6,613 bases of DNA, taken from an uncultured Alphaproteobacteria bacterium. GTDB lineage: Bacteria; Pseudomonadota; Alphaproteobacteria; CAKMZR01. The stretch lies in NCBI GenBank assembly GCA_929200455.1, contig CAKMZR010000091.1:1-6613 (forward strand), given 5' to 3'. Shown here piece by piece: positions 4,995 to 6,613 of the stretch. The notes under the pieces are model-generated. The model searched no databases and was not told the DNA's origin. It saw only the letters and a list, made by a program, of their open reading frames with translations. Numbering within the stretch: position 1 is the stretch's first letter; every line of letters begins with the position of its first letter. The position numbers were made by a program, and so were the translations under genes.

Positions 4995-5920
4995 TGATGA
5001 GACCTATAGTTTTTCGAGTTTTTTTGATTTTGGGATTATTTTTGTTTTTGTGGTCGTGTGGTCCTGGTGAGGACGTGGATCTTGAGGTGACATTGTATGA
5101 GGATCGGGTGAAGGGTACGGGTGGTGGTGGACTGGATAAGAAGGGTTACCACGAGGTGGTATCGGGAGACACGCTGTATGGTTTGTCGAGGAGGTATAAG
5201 GTTCCGGTTCGTCTTTTGATACGTGCGAATACATTGCAAGCACCTTATACGATTAAGGTTGGAGACAAGTTGAAGGTACCGAGCAAGCCTGTGTATGAGG
5301 TGAAGAGTGGTGATACGATACATGGTATTGCGCGTCGTTTTGGTTTGTCGACGAGGGATGTGGTTGTTTTTAATGATATAGAGCCGCCGTATGTGATAAG
5401 GGTGGGACAGAAGTTGGATTTGCCGTCTGAGGTTTTTGAGGGTGTTTCTGGGAAGGGGGCGGAGGGTTCTCGGGAGTTGCAAGTGACGACGAAGAGTGTG
5501 AGTGAGGGAGCTGTGGGATTGGTTCAGGCGTCGCCGTTGACGGGTTCAGGTTTTGTGTGGCCTGTGAGGGGAACGTTGGTGAAGAAGTTTGGGAGGCAGA
5601 AGAAGGGTGTCTTTAATTCTGGAGTGAATGTTCGTGTTCCGAAGGGTACGCCGGTTGTGGCGAGTGAGAATGGGGTTGTGGTGTATTCGAGTGGGGGGTT
5701 GAGGTCATTGGGCAATATGGTTTTGGTGAAACATAGAGGAGGGTATGTGTCAGCGTATGGTCACTTGGGGGAGTCCAAAGTGAAGAAGGGCGATAAGGTA
5801 TTGAAGGGTTCTGTGATAGGTTTTGTGGGTACGAGCGGACATGTGGAGAAGCCGCAGTTGCATTTTCAGTTGCGTTACGGGAAGAAGGCAGTGGATCCGC
5901 TCAAGCACCTGAAGGCTTGA
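4991..5920 (+). CDS. nlpD: NlpD-like lipoprotein with two LysM domains and a degenerate LytM/M23 domain
   Basis: This 309-residue envelope protein has a lipoprotein signal with cysteine at C23 (LWSC, an imperfect lipobox, Trp at -2). Two peptidoglycan-binding LysM domains follow at about 53-97 and 101-145, each with an SGDT turn and a KVGDKLKVP or RVGQKLDLP ending. After a linker comes an M23 (LytM) domain at about 188-307. In active M23 enzymes the first metal ligands are His and Asp in HxGxD; here the segment reads FNSGVN, with N209 and N213. H258 (YGHL) and H291 (LHFQL) remain. This suggests a catalytically inactive regulator of cell-wall amidases, as known for NlpD and EnvC, rather than a hydrolase. 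Gly at +2 after the cysteine fits outer-membrane sorting. Three in-frame ATGs (4991, 4994, 4997) are possible starts; the first overlaps pcm by four bases. Confidence 0.88.
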   Translation: MMMRPIVFRVFLILGLFLFLWSCGPGEDVDLEVTLYEDRVKGTGGGGLDKKGYHEVVSGDTLYGLSRRYKVPVRLLIRANTLQAPYTIKVGDKLKVPSKPVYEVKSGDTIHGIARRFGLSTRDVVVFNDIEPPYVIRVGQKLDLPSEVFEGVSGKGAEGSRELQVTTKSVSEGAVGLVQASPLTGSGFVWPVRGTLVKKFGRQKKGVFNSGVNVRVPKGTPVVASENGVVVYSSGGLRSLGNMVLVKHRGGYVSAYGHLGESKVKKGDKVLKGSVIGFVGTSGHVEKPQLHFQLRYGKKAVDPLKHLKA

Positions 5921-5922
5921 GT

Positions 5923-6613
5923 ATGGGAAGCGAGAGAGGTTTGGGATTGTATGTGCATTGGCCTTTTTGTGAGGTGAAGTGTCCGTACTGTGATTTTAAC
6001 AGCCATGTGAGGGAGGGAGTGGATGACGAGAGGTGGAGGTTGGGATTGCGAGGGGAGATGGGTTATTTAGCGGATTATGTGGGGGGACATTATTTGGATA
6101 CGATTTATTTTGGAGGAGGGACTCCGTCGACCATGCCTTGGCGAACGGTGGAGTTTTTGATAGAAGAGGCGAAGGGTTTGTGGGAAAGTGGAAGTGACTT
6201 GGAGGTGACGCTGGAAGCGAATCCCGGGACGTTTGATGAGTCTCGATTTGAGGGTTATGCACGTGCGGGGGTGACGAGGCTTTCGTTGGGTTTGCAGTCG
6301 TTGAGGGATGATAAGCTGAAGTTTTTGGGACGGATTCATGATGTTGAATCTGCGAGGCGGGCCTTGAAGCGGAGTTCGGAATTATTTTCTCGTGTGTCGT
6401 TTGATATGATTTACGGTGTTCCGGACGAGGGATTGGACGCTTGGAGGGAAGAGTTGAGGGAGGCTTTAGATTTTGGAGAGGGGTGTGGGGTGGGACATAT
6501 GTCTTTGTATCAGTTGACGATAGAGCGTGGCACGGCTTTTTACACGTGGGATCGCATGGGGAAGTGGAAGATGCCTGGTTCGGATTCTCAGGCTGATTTT
6601 TTTGATGTGACCT
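5923..6613 (+). CDS. hemW: HemW, radical-SAM haem chaperone (5' part, cut by the window edge)
   Basis: The visible 230 residues start at ATG 5923, two bases after the preceding stop, with GAAGG seven bases upstream inside the previous gene. The radical-SAM cluster motif is C16-x3-C20-x2-C23 within FCEVKCPYCDFNSH. The residue two after the third Cys is Phe, as in HemW, whereas true coproporphyrinogen dehydrogenase HemN has a further Cys there. Also present are YFGGGTPS, LEANPGT, RLSLGLQS and FDMIYGVP, all family landmarks, followed by the HMSLYQLTIERGTAFY region. HemW binds haem and is thought to deliver it to respiratory proteins. Older annotations often call it an oxygen-independent coproporphyrinogen III oxidase. 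The remaining C-terminal part, probably 140-170 residues, lies beyond 6613. Confidence 0.94.
   Translation, partial: MGSERGLGLYVHWPFCEVKCPYCDFNSHVREGVDDERWRLGLRGEMGYLADYVGGHYLDTIYFGGGTPSTMPWRTVEFLIEEAKGLWESGSDLEVTLEANPGTFDESRFEGYARAGVTRLSLGLQSLRDDKLKFLGRIHDVESARRALKRSSELFSRVSFDMIYGVPDEGLDAWREELREALDFGEGCGVGHMSLYQLTIERGTAFYTWDRMGKWKMPGSDSQADFFDVT

Noticed and set aside
4991..5920. Active M23 zinc endopeptidase
   Set aside because: The first two metal ligands are Asn (N209, N213), so catalytic activity is unlikely.
5923..6613. Oxygen-independent coproporphyrinogen III oxidase (HemN)
   Set aside because: The cluster motif is CxxxCxxC followed by Asp-Phe without the extra Cys of HemN, and the start is close after a short N-terminus as in HemW.

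Overview
The window is most likely chromosomal DNA from a member of the Alphaproteobacteria. This is inferred from protein relatedness and gene order: the TatA start (MGALSIWHW), the SdhE RGxxEMD motif, the SerRS start (MHDVKRIRE), and the run tatA-tatB-tatC-serS-(surE)-pcm-LysM/M23, which is familiar in that class. G+C is about 50% in the gene-rich part and lower (about 27-40%) in much of the first 330 bases. No genus can be named from the sequence.

Layout. At the left edge, on the minus strand, lies the start of an unidentified gene (1-41) with a good ribosome binding site. A gene-free stretch of about 290 bases follows (42-333). A minus-strand ymdB-type metallophosphoesterase gene occupies 334-1155. 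From 1243 to the right edge all genes are on the plus strand and tightly packed: sdhE, tatA, tatB, tatC, serS, pcm, a lipoprotein with two LysM domains and a LytM/M23 domain (NlpD-like), and the start of hemW, which runs off the window. Gaps are 76 bases or less, and four junctions overlap or are separated by four bases or fewer, so this is probably one long operon. A plausible promoter lies in the 87-base gap between ymdB and sdhE.

Function. TatA, TatB and TatC form the twin-arginine translocase, which exports folded proteins, often cofactor-loaded. SdhE helps attach FAD to succinate dehydrogenase. SerRS charges tRNA-Ser. Pcm repairs isoaspartyl residues. The NlpD-like lipoprotein probably regulates peptidoglycan amidases during cell separation. 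HemW is a radical-SAM haem chaperone. These are housekeeping genes; I found no mobile element, CRISPR array, defence system or RNA gene.

The most interesting signal is in base composition. From about position 300 rightward the plus strand is extremely rich in G over C, even across ymdB, which is coded on the other strand. In bases 1-240 the bias is reversed. The switch falls in the gene-free, partly AT-rich stretch left of ymdB. That polarity is expected at a replication origin, but I saw no canonical DnaA box, so the origin call is tentative.
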